Counted from the stretch's first letter, positions 24,773-33,547 are shown. The stretch is 64,000 nucleotides of DNA from Bradyrhizobium sp. CER78 (GCF_029846235.1 NZ_JARVWP010000015.1:1-64000); one strand, 5' to 3'. Made by a program: numbers and translations. Notes: a model not told the origin generated them from the letters alone.

Positions 24773-25258
24773 TTAAGTTACCGGACCGGCAATTCCTGAA
24801 CCGGCAAGTCCTGAACCCGTCTGCCGCAGCGCCTCACCGACCGCCATGGCCGCCGTGACGGCGACATTGAGCGAGCGCATGGTCGGCCTGATCGGAATCA
24901 CCAGCCGCGCGTCGGACGCGGCCACCACCGCGTCGGTCACCCCTGCCGTTTCGCGCCCGAATAGCAGGACATCGGAGGCCGTATAGTCGAAATCAAGGTA
25001 GGATTTCGCAGCCTTGGTCGTGAACACGACCAGCCGGCAGGAGGCCTCGGCCCGCCATTCCTCGAATTTCGACCATGAGTCGTGACGCTTCAACCGCACA
25101 TGGTCGAGATAGTCCATACCCGCCCGGCGGAAATTCCGGTCCGAGGTGTCGAATCCCGCCGGTTCGATGATATGGGCTGACACGTCCAGGCAGGCGCAGA
25201 GGCGCAGAATCGTCCCTGTATTCTGGGGAATGTCGGGCTGGAACAGCGCGATCTGCAT
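24773..25258 (-). CDS. trmL: tRNA (cytidine(34)-2'-O)-methyltransferase (SPOUT)
   Basis: A 161-residue SPOUT-fold methyltransferase for the wobble base of leucine tRNAs. Motifs: 'MQIALFQPDIPQNTGTILRLC' (start and motif 1), 'LLFGRETAGV' (about 98-107), and the knot end 'IPIRPTMRSLNVAVTAAMAVGEALRQTG' (about 122-149). The last 15 residues are a small Gly/Ala repeat (GSGLAG, GSGIAG) not seen in the core family. First gene of a probable tRNA-modification and haem operon; it is divergent from the Rieske gene. Confidence 0.93.
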   Translation of the reverse strand: MQIALFQPDIPQNTGTILRLCACLDVSAHIIEPAGFDTSDRNFRRAGMDYLDHVRLKRHDSWSKFEEWRAEASCRLVVFTTKAAKSYLDFDYTASDVLLFGRETAGVTDAVVAASDARLVIPIRPTMRSLNVAVTAAMAVGEALRQTGSGLAGSGIAGPVT

Positions 25259-25536
25259 GGTGCTGGCGACCTGTGAAATCCGGATGAAATTGTCTCAATA
25301 AAACATCGCTCGGCGCGGATTTCGTGCATTGCACGTGTGCGAGCCGATAGCGGGCTTGCGCTCGTCCGGCAAGGGTGCCAATAGAACGATTCTGGACTGC
25401 TGTTCCGCCATTTGGGGTGGGGAATAGCGGTTTTCTGCCGCCGCGGGGGCCGCGGGCGCCGGCAGCCTTTCTTGGGGCGCATCCCAGCGCCTCTGGGGCG
25501 GTTCCACCGGCTGCAGAAAAGAAAGGGCTAGGAATC

Positions 25537-26067
25537 GTGACGACAGCGTCTTCGGCGGACCATCCGACACGCCGTGATTTTCTCTTTGTTGCAACCGGAG
25601 CTGCCGCCGCGGTCGGCGCAGCCGCCACCGTCTGGCCGCTGGTTGCCCAGATGAACCCGGATGCCGCGACGATCGCGGCCGGCGCGCCGATCCAGGTCGA
25701 TCTGGCCCCGATCGCCGAGGGCCAGGACATCAAGGTGTTCTGGCGCGGCAAGCCGATCTACATCAGTCACCGCACCAAGAAGCAGATCGAGGAGGCCCAG
25801 AAGGTGCCGCTGTCGAGCCTGCCCGATCCGCAGCCCGACTCGGCCCGCGTCAAGTCCGGCCATGACCAGTGGCTGGTCGTGATCGGCATCTGCACCCATC
25901 TCGGCTGTATCCCGATCGCCCATGAGGGCAATTACGACGGCTTCTTCTGCCCCTGCCACGGCTCGCAGTACGACTCCTCCGGTCGTATCCGCCAGGGGCC
26001 GGCGCCCGCCAACCTGGCAGTGCCGCCCTACGCCTTCCTTTCCGACACCAAAATCCAGATCGGCTAA
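25537..26067 (+). CDS. petA: Ubiquinol-cytochrome c reductase, Rieske iron-sulfur subunit
   Basis: A 176-residue Rieske [2Fe-2S] protein of complex III. The Tat signal/anchor is 'TRRDFLFVATGAAAAVGA' (residues 11-28) with the transmembrane helix following. The cluster ligands are in 'CTHLGC' (C119, H121, C124) and 'CPCHGS' (C138, C140, H141), including the disulfide pair C124/C140. The GTG at 25537 has 'gctagga' upstream; the open frame further upstream is Pro/Gly-rich and unlikely. First gene of the fbcFH operon, 72 bp before the cytochrome b/c1 gene. Confidence 0.95.
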   Translation: MTTASSADHPTRRDFLFVATGAAAAVGAAATVWPLVAQMNPDAATIAAGAPIQVDLAPIAEGQDIKVFWRGKPIYISHRTKKQIEEAQKVPLSSLPDPQPDSARVKSGHDQWLVVIGICTHLGCIPIAHEGNYDGFFCPCHGSQYDSSGRIRQGPAPANLAVPPYAFLSDTKIQIG

Positions 26068-26139
26068 GTTCCGGACCCTCCGGGGCTTCGGCTTCCCCTT
26101 GGACCCATCGCGTCGTTTTTCTTCTTCAGGATCGCATCA

Positions 26140-28212
26140 ATGAGCGGACCATCTGATTTCCAACCGAGCAACCCCGCCTTGAAGTGGATCGAACGGCGCC
26201 TTCCGATCTTCGGCCTGATCCACTCCTCCTTCGTGGCCTATCCGACGCCGCGCAATCTGAACTACTGGTGGACCTTCGGCGCCATCCTTTCGATGATGCT
26301 GGCGCTGCAGATCCTGACCGGCGTGATCCTGGCGATGCACTACACGCCGCACGCCGACCTCGCCTTCAAGTCGGTCGAGCTGATCGTTCGCGACGTCAAC
26401 TACGGCTGGCTGCTGCGCAATATGCACGCCGCCGGCGCGTCGATGTTCTTCTTCGCGGTCTACATCCACATGTTCCGCGGCCTCTATTACGGGTCGTACA
26501 AGGAGCCGCGCGAGGTGCTGTGGATCCTCGGCGTCATCATCTACCTCTTGATGATGGCGACCGGCTTCATGGGCTACGTGCTGCCGTGGGGCCAGATGAG
26601 CTTCTGGGGCGCCACCGTCATCACCAATCTGTTCTCGGCCGTGCCGTATTTCGGCGAGAGCATCGTGACCCTGCTGTGGGGCGGCTATTCGGTCGGCAAC
26701 CCGACGCTGAACCGCTTCTTCTCGCTGCACTACCTGCTGCCGTTCGTGATCGCCGGCGTGGTCGTGCTGCACATCTGGGCGCTGCACGTCGCGGGTCAGA
26801 ACAACCCGGCCGGCGTCGAGGCCAAGACCGAGAAGGACACCGTTCCGTTCACGCCCTATGCGACCATCAAGGACGCGTTCGGTGTGTCGTGCTTCCTGAT
26901 CTTCTTCGCCTGGTTCATCTTCTACATGCCGAACTATCTCGGCGACGCCGACAACTACATCCCGGCGAATCCCGGCGTGACCCCGGCGCACATCGTGCCT
27001 GAATGGTATTACCTGCCGTTCTACGCGATCCTGCGTTCGATCCCGAACAAGCTCGCCGGCGTCGTGGCGATGTTCTCGGCGATCATCATCCTGTGCTTCC
27101 TGCCCTGGCTCGACAGCGCACGGACCCGTTCGTCGAAGTATCGTCCGCTGGCCAAGCAGTTCTTCTGGATCTTCGTGGTGGTCTGCATCGGGCTCGGCTA
27201 CCTCGGCTCACAGCCGCCGGAAGGCATCTATGTGATCGCCGGCCGCATCCTGACGGTCTGTTACTTCGCCTACTTCCTGATCGTGCTGCCGCTGCTCGCC
27301 CGCATCGAGACGCCGCGTCCGGTGCCGAACTCGATCGCCGACGACGTGCTGGCGAAGAGCAAGGGCAGGGCCGCGACCGCAGCTTCGGTGATGCTCGCGC
27401 TGGTGCTGGCCGGTGGCCTGTTCGCCGGCAGCATCCAGAACGCCAAGGCCGAGGAGGGTGGCGACACCCCGCCGGCGCAGAGCTGGTCGTTCTCCGGCCC
27501 TTTCGGCAAGTATGACCGCGGCTCACTGCAGCGTGGCCTGAAGGTCTACAAGGAAGTCTGCTCGGCCTGTCACAGCCTGAACTACGTCGCGTTCCGCAAC
27601 CTCGCCGATCCCGGTGGTCCCGGCTATTCCGAGGCACAGGCGGCGGCTTTCGCGGCCGAGTACAAGATCAAGGACGGTCCGAACGACCAGGGCGAGATGT
27701 TCGAGCGTCCGGGCCGCACGGCGGACTACTTCCCGGCACCGTTCCCGAACGAGCAGGCCGCGGCCGCGGCCAACGGTGGCAAGGCGCCCCCGGACCTGTC
27801 GTTGATGGCCAAGGCACGGTCCTACAAGCGCGGCTTCCCGCAGTTCGTGTTCGACTTCTTCACCCAGTACCAGGAGCAGGGACCGGATTACGTCGACGCC
27901 ATCCTGCAGGGCTTTGAAGACAAGCCGCCGGCAGGTGTCACCGTCCCCGATGGCACCTACTACAACAAGTTCTTCCCCGGCCACGCCATCAAGATGCCGA
28001 AGCCGCTGTCCGACGGTCAGGTGACGTTCGACGACGGCTCGCCGGCGACGGTCAAGCAGTACGCGCATGACGTCACCACCTTCCTGATGTGGGCCGCCGA
28101 GCCGCACATGGAAGCGCGCAAGCGGATCGGCATGCAGGTGTTTGTGTTCCTGATCATCTTCGCGTTCTTGATGTACTTCACCAAGCGCAAGGTCTGGGCC
28201 GACGCCCACTGA
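26140..28212 (+). CDS. fbcH: Cytochrome b/c1 polyprotein of complex III
   Basis: A 690-residue precursor, as known in Bradyrhizobium japonicum, that is cut into cytochrome b and cytochrome c1. Residues about 1-410 are cytochrome b with eight or so transmembrane helices; haem ligand histidines lie in 'LLRNMHAAGASMFFF' and 'LHIWALHVAGQNNP', and the Qo signature is 'PEWYY'. A signal-like hydrophobic stretch (about 412-432, 'AASVMLALVLAGGLFAGSIQ') precedes 'AKAEEG', the likely cleavage site. Cytochrome c1 follows, with C-x2-CH at residues 474-478 ('CSACHSL') and a C-terminal anchor ('VFVFLIIFAFLMYF'). A strong terminator follows the gene. Confidence 0.95.
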   Translation: MSGPSDFQPSNPALKWIERRLPIFGLIHSSFVAYPTPRNLNYWWTFGAILSMMLALQILTGVILAMHYTPHADLAFKSVELIVRDVNYGWLLRNMHAAGASMFFFAVYIHMFRGLYYGSYKEPREVLWILGVIIYLLMMATGFMGYVLPWGQMSFWGATVITNLFSAVPYFGESIVTLLWGGYSVGNPTLNRFFSLHYLLPFVIAGVVVLHIWALHVAGQNNPAGVEAKTEKDTVPFTPYATIKDAFGVSCFLIFFAWFIFYMPNYLGDADNYIPANPGVTPAHIVPEWYYLPFYAILRSIPNKLAGVVAMFSAIIILCFLPWLDSARTRSSKYRPLAKQFFWIFVVVCIGLGYLGSQPPEGIYVIAGRILTVCYFAYFLIVLPLLARIETPRPVPNSIADDVLAKSKGRAATAASVMLALVLAGGLFAGSIQNAKAEEGGDTPPAQSWSFSGPFGKYDRGSLQRGLKVYKEVCSACHSLNYVAFRNLADPGGPGYSEAQAAAFAAEYKIKDGPNDQGEMFERPGRTADYFPAPFPNEQAAAAANGGKAPPDLSLMAKARSYKRGFPQFVFDFFTQYQEQGPDYVDAILQGFEDKPPAGVTVPDGTYYNKFFPGHAIKMPKPLSDGQVTFDDGSPATVKQYAHDVTTFLMWAAEPHMEARKRIGMQVFVFLIIFAFLMYFTKRKVWADAH

Positions 28213-28229
28213 TCTCAGGCGAGACTTTG

Positions 28230-28255
28230 AAAAAGCCCCTTCGGGGGCTTTTTTG
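28230..28255 (+). terminator. Rho-independent terminator of the fbc operon
   Basis: A hairpin 'aaaagcccc-ttcg-gggg' with an extra-stable tetraloop, running into 'cttttttgttt', 17 bp after the stop codon of the cytochrome b/c1 gene. Confidence 0.93.
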
Positions 28256-28264
28256 TTTGGCTCA

Positions 28265-28342
28265 CGTCATTGCGAGCGTAGCGAAGCAATCCACCTATCC
28301 GCTTGCGGGGATCTGGATTGCTTCGCTGCGCTCGCAATGACG
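28265..28342. repeat. Interspersed palindromic repeat, family F
   Basis: Arms 'cgtcattgcgagcgtagcga' and 'tcgctgcgctcgcaatgacg', with inner 'agcaatcca/tggattgct'. Single copy in this window. It separates the fbc operon from the dienelactone hydrolase gene. Confidence 0.85.
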
Positions 28343-28418
28343 GCGAATGGATTTGCGTCCGCCACCGAGTACGGACAAGATGCCGGCCAATCAGCCGGCT
28401 AACATCGCGGAGGAACTC

Positions 28419-29093
28419 ATGGGTACCAGCATCAGCTTCAAGCGTCCGGACGGCAAGGAAGCGTCGGGCTATCTCGCCAACGCCGCCCGCGGCAACGCGC
28501 CTGGGGTCGTCGTGATCCAGGAATGGTGGGGCCTGCAGGACCAGATCAAGGGCATGTGCGATCGCTTCGCGCGGGCCGGTTTCGATGCGCTGGCGCCCGA
28601 TCTCTACAAGGGCAAAGTGGTGCCGTATCACGACACCGACGCGGCCGGCAAAGAGATGAACTCGCTCGACTTCATGGACGCCACCACGCAGACGGTGCGC
28701 GGCGCCGCGCAGTATCTCGCCAAGAACGGCGCCAAGGTCGGCCTGACCGGCTTCTGCCTCGGCGGCGCGGTGACCATCATCGGCGCCACCAAGATCCCGG
28801 AGCTGACGGCCGGTGTGGTGTTCTACGGCATTCCGCCGGAGCAGGCGGCCAAGCCCGCGGATGTTCGGATTCCGCTGCAGGGCCATTTTGCCACCAAGGA
28901 CGACTGGTGCACGCCGGCGCTGGTCGATGGCTTCGAGAAAGCGATGAAGGCCGCCGGCAAATCGCTGGAACTCTATCGCTATGACGCCGACCACGGTTTC
29001 GGCAACGAGCAGCGCCTGTCGGTGCACGACCGCCAGTGCGCAGAACTGGCTTGGGACCGGGCCACGGAGTTTTTCAAGAAGCATCTGGGGTAA
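28419..29093 (+). CDS. Dienelactone hydrolase family protein
   Basis: A 224-residue alpha/beta hydrolase. The nucleophile elbow is 'GFCLGG' (cysteine nucleophile, about residue 113), with 'ATKDDWC' supplying the aspartate and 'ADHGFG' the histidine of the Cys-Asp-His triad of dienelactone hydrolases. 'VVIQEWWGL' near residue 30 is the family's oxyanion region. The ATG at 28419 has a good ribosome binding site (cggaggaactc) and was chosen over an upstream in-frame ATG. It may take part in catabolism of chlorinated or aromatic lactones, or be a general esterase; no pathway genes are adjacent. Confidence 0.9.
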   Translation: MGTSISFKRPDGKEASGYLANAARGNAPGVVVIQEWWGLQDQIKGMCDRFARAGFDALAPDLYKGKVVPYHDTDAAGKEMNSLDFMDATTQTVRGAAQYLAKNGAKVGLTGFCLGGAVTIIGATKIPELTAGVVFYGIPPEQAAKPADVRIPLQGHFATKDDWCTPALVDGFEKAMKAAGKSLELYRYDADHGFGNEQRLSVHDRQCAELAWDRATEFFKKHLG

Positions 29094-29115
29094 AGGCGTG
29101 TCCCGCACACGCCCT

Positions 29116-29232
29116 GTCGTCCCTGCGAAAGCAGGGACCCATAACCACAGGATGCGGTTGTCTGGCGAGATGGCTGCCAGTGTGCCCTTTGCCAAGGCTG
29201 CGGCGTATGGGTCCCTGCTTTCGCAGGGACGA
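29116..29232. repeat. Interspersed palindromic repeat, family A (copy 2)
   Basis: Arms 'gtcgtccctgcgaaagcagg' and 'cctgctttcgcagggacgac' with a centre that differs from copy 1. It lies between convergent genes, just before the dioxygenase stop codon. Confidence 0.88.
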
Positions 29233-29240
29233 CGGCGCGA

Positions 29241-30239
29241 TTAGCTCTCCGCCTTCACCCCGTCCCACCACGGGCAGGTGCCCGACATCAGCCTGAAATT
29301 GCCTTCCATCACCTGCACCGGTGCGCGCTTGCCCTCGGCGGCGGCGCGCATCCGCATCTCGCGCGCGACGGCGCGGTCCTCAGCCGATAGCCAGACCCGC
29401 TCATGGCCCCACAGGCTCGGGCCGTCATGCATCTCGAACGGCGTCCAGTTCGCAGGGTCGATCTCGCGGCCGCCCCAGCCGCATTCGACCATGAAGGCCG
29501 ACGGTGACTTGGCGTAGAACGACGTCATCAGATCGTTGGTGTGACGGCCGAGCGTGACGTTGACGCGGTCTTCCTGCTGCGCGACGTCATAGGCCTGACC
29601 GACATCGTCGAGCGAGAACAGCTCGACCATCAGATGATGCATGCCATTGCTGCCGGTCTCGATCAGCGCCAGCGAGTGGTGGCGCGCATTGACGTGGAAG
29701 AAATACGCGCGGAACGGTTTCTCGATGTAGTCGCTGAGCCCGAAGCCGAGCACGTCGACATAGAAGCTCATGACAGGCGCGATGTGCTCGACCGTCAGCA
29801 CCGCATGGCCGAGCCCGAGTGCGCCGGTGCGGAAGCCCGAGATCGAGCGTCCCGGCCTGAACGGCATGTCGTCGATCTCGGCGCCATGAAACGCCTCGAG
29901 ACGATTGCCGGCCGGGTCCCGGAACGAGATCAGCCCGCGCACCCGCCGTGCGTCGGCGAGGGTTTGCGGCTCTGATGTCACGGCAACGCCGGCGCGCTCG
30001 AGCCGCGCCGCCAGCGCGTCCAGCGCTGCGGCGTCCGCCACCTCCCAGCCGAAGAACCTGGTCCCTTCGCCCTGCGCGCGGTCGATCACGATGCGTTGCT
30101 TGCGGTCGTCCATCCGGAACGCGAGCAGCGAGTTGCCGCGCTCGATCGCCTGCAGCCCAACCAGGCCGGTGCCGAATTGCCGCCAGTCGTCGAGTGCGTC
30201 GGAGCCGAAGCCGGCATATCCGAGACCCAAAATCGCCAT
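29241..30239 (-). CDS. VOC-family extradiol dioxygenase (BphC-like)
   Basis: A 332-residue two-domain protein of the vicinal-oxygen-chelate superfamily. The first domain starts 'MAILGLGYAGFG' and the second 'ALGLGHAVLTVEHIAPVMSFYVDVLGF'. The iron ligands of a 2,3-dihydroxybiphenyl-type dioxygenase are all present: His in 'GHAVL' (about 148), His in 'GMHHLMVEL' (about 212), Glu in 'AFMVECGWGG' (about 263). The catalytic His 'ARHHSLALIE' is also seen. It would cleave a catechol ring next to the hydroxyls. The ATG at 30239 has 'ggagg' five bases upstream. No other aromatic-degradation genes are near, apart from the convergent dienelactone hydrolase. Confidence 0.87.
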   Translation of the reverse strand: MAILGLGYAGFGSDALDDWRQFGTGLVGLQAIERGNSLLAFRMDDRKQRIVIDRAQGEGTRFFGWEVADAAALDALAARLERAGVAVTSEPQTLADARRVRGLISFRDPAGNRLEAFHGAEIDDMPFRPGRSISGFRTGALGLGHAVLTVEHIAPVMSFYVDVLGFGLSDYIEKPFRAYFFHVNARHHSLALIETGSNGMHHLMVELFSLDDVGQAYDVAQQEDRVNVTLGRHTNDLMTSFYAKSPSAFMVECGWGGREIDPANWTPFEMHDGPSLWGHERVWLSAEDRAVAREMRMRAAAEGKRAPVQVMEGNFRLMSGTCPWWDGVKAES

Positions 30240-30383
30240 CTGCGCCTCCGCCATCTGTCTGTTTTTTGGGCGGCTGGCAGGCCGCCATTTCCACAAATCC
30301 TACGCGGAATCCCGTCCCTTCAAACCCCGAAAATGCCGCCTGGAGGGGCGTCCAGGATTGGGGCAGGGGTGTCGGGCCATCCC

Positions 30384-30412
30384 TTGACACGGCCCGCGCC
30401 GGGTGGTGTGTA
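30384..30412 (+). promoter_or_regulatory. Predicted trp leader promoter
   Basis: A perfect -35 box TTGACA (30384-30389) and a -10-like TGTGTA (30407-30412) with a 17-bp spacer. The expected start of transcription, about 7 bp further on, falls on the A of the leader-peptide ATG at 30419, so the leader would be translated from a leaderless transcript, as is known for the trp leader of Sinorhizobium meliloti. Confidence 0.72.
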
Positions 30413-30418
30413 ACGGCC

Positions 30419-30469
30419 ATGAGCACTGTCGCCAGTCCATCGCGTCGTTGGTGGCCCACCTTCTCATAG
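30419..30469 (+). CDS. trpL: trp operon leader peptide
   Basis: A 16-codon ORF, MSTVASPSRRWWPTFS, with two tandem tryptophan codons (30449-30454) directly upstream of the anthranilate synthase gene. No ribosome binding site precedes the ATG, which fits a leaderless start. Ribosome stalling at the tryptophan codons under low tryptophan would interfere with the hairpin that immediately follows. In S. meliloti both the released leader RNA (rnTrpL) and the peptide have extra functions in trans; whether this applies here is inference. Confidence 0.85.
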   Translation: MSTVASPSRRWWPTFS

Positions 30470-30494
30470 GTGGCCGGTGCGTTTTCATTTTCTC
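30453..30494 (+). terminator. trp attenuator hairpin
   Basis: A stem formed by 'ccacct' (30456-30461) and 'aggtgg' (30468-30473), extended by two GC pairs across a bulged C. Eight bases later comes a T-rich run (ttttcattttct). The stem overlaps the second tryptophan codon, so a stalled ribosome would block it and allow transcription into trpE(G). Alternative pairings were not computed. Confidence 0.65.
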
Positions 30495-30583
30495 AAAAAC
30501 GTCGAAGGTCGCCATCGCAGTGCGACGGTCCCCTTCGTTTGTCCTGTGTGGCGCTCTCTCGGCAAGTCTCGTAAGAGGATCAC

Positions 30584-32749
30584 ATGAACAGGACAGTCTT
30601 CTCCCTGCCGGCCAAGAGCGAATACCTCACCAATGGTGGCCTTGCGGTCGCGCGCGTGGTCGAGCAGTTCACCGGCGGCGCCAATCGCCTCGACGAACTG
30701 ATCGCGCTGCTCGACCGCCGCCGCGGCGTGGTGCTGTCCTCGGGCACGACCGTGCCGGGCCGCTACGAGAGCTTCGACCTCGGCTTCGCCGATCCGCCGC
30801 TGGTGCTGGACACCTCGGGGACCGACTTCTCGTTGCAGGCGCTGAACCCACGCGGCGAGGTGCTGATCGCTTTCCTCGGCGACGCGCTGCGCGAGCCCTG
30901 CGTCGTGATCTCGGAGCGGAGCGCAACGAAGCTTGCCGGCCATATCATCCGCGGTGAAGCACCGGTCGAGGAAGACCAGCGCACCCGCCGCGCCAGCGTG
31001 ATGTCGCTGGTGCGCGACATGGTGGCGGCGTTCACCTCCAATGCCGATCCGCTGCTCGGCCTGTTCGGCGCCTTCGCCTACGACCTCGTGTTCCAGATCG
31101 AGGACCTCAAGCAGAAGCGCACCCGCGAGGCCGACCAGCGCGACATCGTGCTTTACGTGCCGGACCGGCTGCTGGCCTATGACCGCGCCACCGGCCGCGG
31201 CGTGGCGCTGAATTACGAGTTTGCGTGGAATGGCCGGTCGACCGCCGGCCAGTCGCACGAGACCGCGCCGAGCCTCTATGCCAAGACCGACCGGCAGGGC
31301 TTTGCCGATCACGCGCCGGGCGAATACCAGGCGACCGTCGAGGTGGCGCGCGCTGCGTTCGCCCGCGGCGACCTGTTCGAGGCGGTGCCCGGGCAGCTGT
31401 TCGCCGAGCCCTGCGAGCGCTCGCCGGCGGAAGTGTTCCAGCGGCTCTGCCGCATCAATCCGTCGCCCTATGGCGCGCTGATGAATCTCGGCGATGGCGA
31501 ATTCCTGGTCTCGGCCTCGCCCGAGATGTTCGTGCGCTCCGACGGCCGCCGAGTCGAGACCTGCCCGATCTCCGGCACCATCGCACGCGGCTCGGATTCG
31601 ATCGGCGATGCCGAGCAGATCCGCAAGCTGCTGAACTCGGAGAAGGACGAGTTCGAGCTCAACATGTGCACCGACGTCGACCGCAACGACAAGGCGCGGG
31701 TCTGCGTGCCCGGCACCATCAAGGTGCTGGCGCGGCGGCAGATCGAGACCTACTCGAAGCTGTTCCACACCGTCGACCACGTTGAGGGCATGCTGCGGCC
31801 GGGCTTCGATTCGCTCGACGCGTTCCTGACCCACGCCTGGGCCGTGACGGTGACCGGCGCGCCGAAACTGTGGGCGATGCAGTTCGTCGAGGACCATGAG
31901 CGGTCGCCGCGGCGCTGGTATGCCGGCGCGATCGGCTGCGTGAATTTCGACGGCAGCATCAACACCGGGCTCACCATCCGCACCATCCGCATGAAGGACG
32001 GTCTCGCCGAGGTGCGCGTCGGTGCGACCTGCCTGTTCGACTCCGATCCCGCCGCCGAGGACCGCGAATGCCAGGTCAAGGCAGCGGCGCTGTTCCAGGC
32101 GCTGCGCGGCGATCCGCCGAAGCCGCTGTCGGATTTCGCGCCCGACGCCACCGGCTCCGGCAAGAACGTGCTGCTGATCGATCACGACGACAGTTTCGTG
32201 CACATGCTGGCCGACTACTTCCGCCAGGTCGGCGCCAATGTCACCGTGGTCCGGCACGTCCATGCCCAGGATATGCTTAAGAAGAAGGGCTGGGACCTCT
32301 TGGTGCTGTCACCCGGGCCGGGTCGCCCGGAGGACTTCGGCATCGCGAAAACCATCGACACCGCGCTCGAGAAGAAGCTGCCGATCTTCGGCGTCTGCCT
32401 CGGCGTGCAGGCGATCGGCGAATATTTCGGCGGCCAGCTCGGCCAGCTCGGCCAGCCGGCGCATGGCCGCCCGTCGCGCGTCCAGGTGCGCGGCGGTCGG
32501 CTGATGCACAATCTGCCGAATGAGATCGTGATCGGCCGCTATCACTCGCTCTATGTCGAGCGCGACAGCGTGCCCGAGGTGCTGGCGGTGACCGCGACCA
32601 CCGAAGACGGCGTCGCGATGGTGATCGAGCACAAGACCCTGCCGGTCGGCGGCGTGCAATTCCATCCGGAATCGCTGATGTCGCTCGGCAACGAGGTCGG
32701 CCTGCGCATTGTCGAGAATGCATTCCGGTTGAATGTGAGCACGAATTGA
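30584..32749 (+). CDS. trpE(G): Anthranilate synthase, fused components I and II
   Basis: A 721-residue bifunctional enzyme converting chorismate and glutamine to anthranilate, the first step of tryptophan synthesis. Residues about 1-510 are the chorismate-binding TrpE part ('ISGTIARGSDSIGDAEQIRKL', 'TDVDRNDKARVC', 'HAWAVTVTGAPK', 'GAIGCVNFDG'). Residues about 528-721 are the TrpG glutamine amidotransferase: 'LLIDHDDSF', 'LSPGPGRPEDF', nucleophile in 'GVCLGVQAIGEYF' (about C605), and 'GVQFHPESL' near the end. The fused form is characteristic of rhizobia and related alphaproteobacteria. Controlled by the upstream attenuator. Confidence 0.97.
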   Translation: MNRTVFSLPAKSEYLTNGGLAVARVVEQFTGGANRLDELIALLDRRRGVVLSSGTTVPGRYESFDLGFADPPLVLDTSGTDFSLQALNPRGEVLIAFLGDALREPCVVISERSATKLAGHIIRGEAPVEEDQRTRRASVMSLVRDMVAAFTSNADPLLGLFGAFAYDLVFQIEDLKQKRTREADQRDIVLYVPDRLLAYDRATGRGVALNYEFAWNGRSTAGQSHETAPSLYAKTDRQGFADHAPGEYQATVEVARAAFARGDLFEAVPGQLFAEPCERSPAEVFQRLCRINPSPYGALMNLGDGEFLVSASPEMFVRSDGRRVETCPISGTIARGSDSIGDAEQIRKLLNSEKDEFELNMCTDVDRNDKARVCVPGTIKVLARRQIETYSKLFHTVDHVEGMLRPGFDSLDAFLTHAWAVTVTGAPKLWAMQFVEDHERSPRRWYAGAIGCVNFDGSINTGLTIRTIRMKDGLAEVRVGATCLFDSDPAAEDRECQVKAAALFQALRGDPPKPLSDFAPDATGSGKNVLLIDHDDSFVHMLADYFRQVGANVTVVRHVHAQDMLKKKGWDLLVLSPGPGRPEDFGIAKTIDTALEKKLPIFGVCLGVQAIGEYFGGQLGQLGQPAHGRPSRVQVRGGRLMHNLPNEIVIGRYHSLYVERDSVPEVLAVTATTEDGVAMVIEHKTLPVGGVQFHPESLMSLGNEVGLRIVENAFRLNVSTN

Positions 32750-32767
32750 AAGACGGATTTTCACCAT

Positions 32768-32850
32768 CGTCATTCCGGGATGGTGCGTCAGCACCAGACC
32801 CGGAATCTCGAGATTCCGGGTTCGATGCTTCGCATCGTCCCGGAATGACA
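32768..32850. repeat. Interspersed palindromic repeat, family B (copy 2)
   Basis: Arms 'cgtcattccgggatggtgcg' and 'cgcatcgtcccggaatgaca', with the inner hairpin 'aatctcgagatt'. It fills the space between trpE(G) and apt. Confidence 0.88.
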
Positions 32851-32867
32851 GTTAGGGCGAGACAGCA

Positions 32868-33407
32868 ATGACCTTCGACCACGACATCAAGGCGACCGTT
32901 CGCACCATCCCGGACTACCCGAAGAAGGGCATCCTGTTTCGCGACATCACGACGTTGCTGGCGGATGCCCGCGCCTTCCGCCGGGCGGTCGATGAGCTGG
33001 TGCATCCCTGGGCGGGCGCGAAGGTCGACAAGGTCGCGGGCATCGAGGCCCGCGGCTTCATCCTCGGCGGCGCGGTGGCGCATCAGCTCTCCGCCGGCTT
33101 CGTGCCGATCCGCAAGAAGGGCAAGCTGCCGCACACCACGGTGCGGATCGCCTACTCGCTGGAATACGGCATCGACGAGATGGAGATGCATGCCGACGCC
33201 GTGCAGCCCGGCGAGCGCGTGATCCTGGTCGACGATCTGATCGCGACCGGCGGCACCGCGGAGGGCGCGGTGAAGCTGCTGCGCCAGATCGGCGCCAATG
33301 TGGTCGCGGCCTGCTTCATCATCGATCTGCCCGATCTCGGCGGCGCGGCAAAGCTGCGCGCGATGGACGTGCCGGTGCGCACGCTGATGGCGTTCGAGGG
33401 GCATTAA
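32868..33407 (+). CDS. apt: Adenine phosphoribosyltransferase
   Basis: A 179-residue purine salvage enzyme making AMP from adenine and PRPP. The PRPP-binding loop is 'VILVDDLIATGGTAEGAV' (about residues 118-135), and the N-terminal part shows 'IPDYPKKGILFRDITTLL' and 'KVAGIEARGFILGGAVA', both strongly conserved in Apt. Length is normal. It follows trpE(G) on the same strand but with a repeat between them; co-transcription is possible. Confidence 0.96.
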   Translation: MTFDHDIKATVRTIPDYPKKGILFRDITTLLADARAFRRAVDELVHPWAGAKVDKVAGIEARGFILGGAVAHQLSAGFVPIRKKGKLPHTTVRIAYSLEYGIDEMEMHADAVQPGERVILVDDLIATGGTAEGAVKLLRQIGANVVAACFIIDLPDLGGAAKLRAMDVPVRTLMAFEGH

Positions 33408-33416
33408 CCCCTCCGC

Positions 33417-33546
33417 GTCGTCTCGGCGAAAGCCGGGACCCATAACCACGATGCTGGTTGTGGGAAAATGCTGCGGCTCCAGCTTTCGCCAAACGCACAG
33501 CTGTGGTTATGGGTCCCGGCTCGCGCTTCGCTTGGCCGGGATGACG
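33417..33546. repeat. Interspersed palindromic repeat, family A (copy 3)
   Basis: Arms 'gtcgtctcggcgaaagccgg' and a diverged right arm with 'tatgggtcccggctcgcgct' ending 'ggccgggatgac'. The right arm is less regular than in other copies. Confidence 0.75.
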
Positions 33547-33547
33547 G

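Noticed and set aside
30485..32263. A 592-codon minus-strand ORF opposite trpE(G)
   Set aside because: It is antisense to a strongly conserved enzyme, and its product has no recognisable domain.
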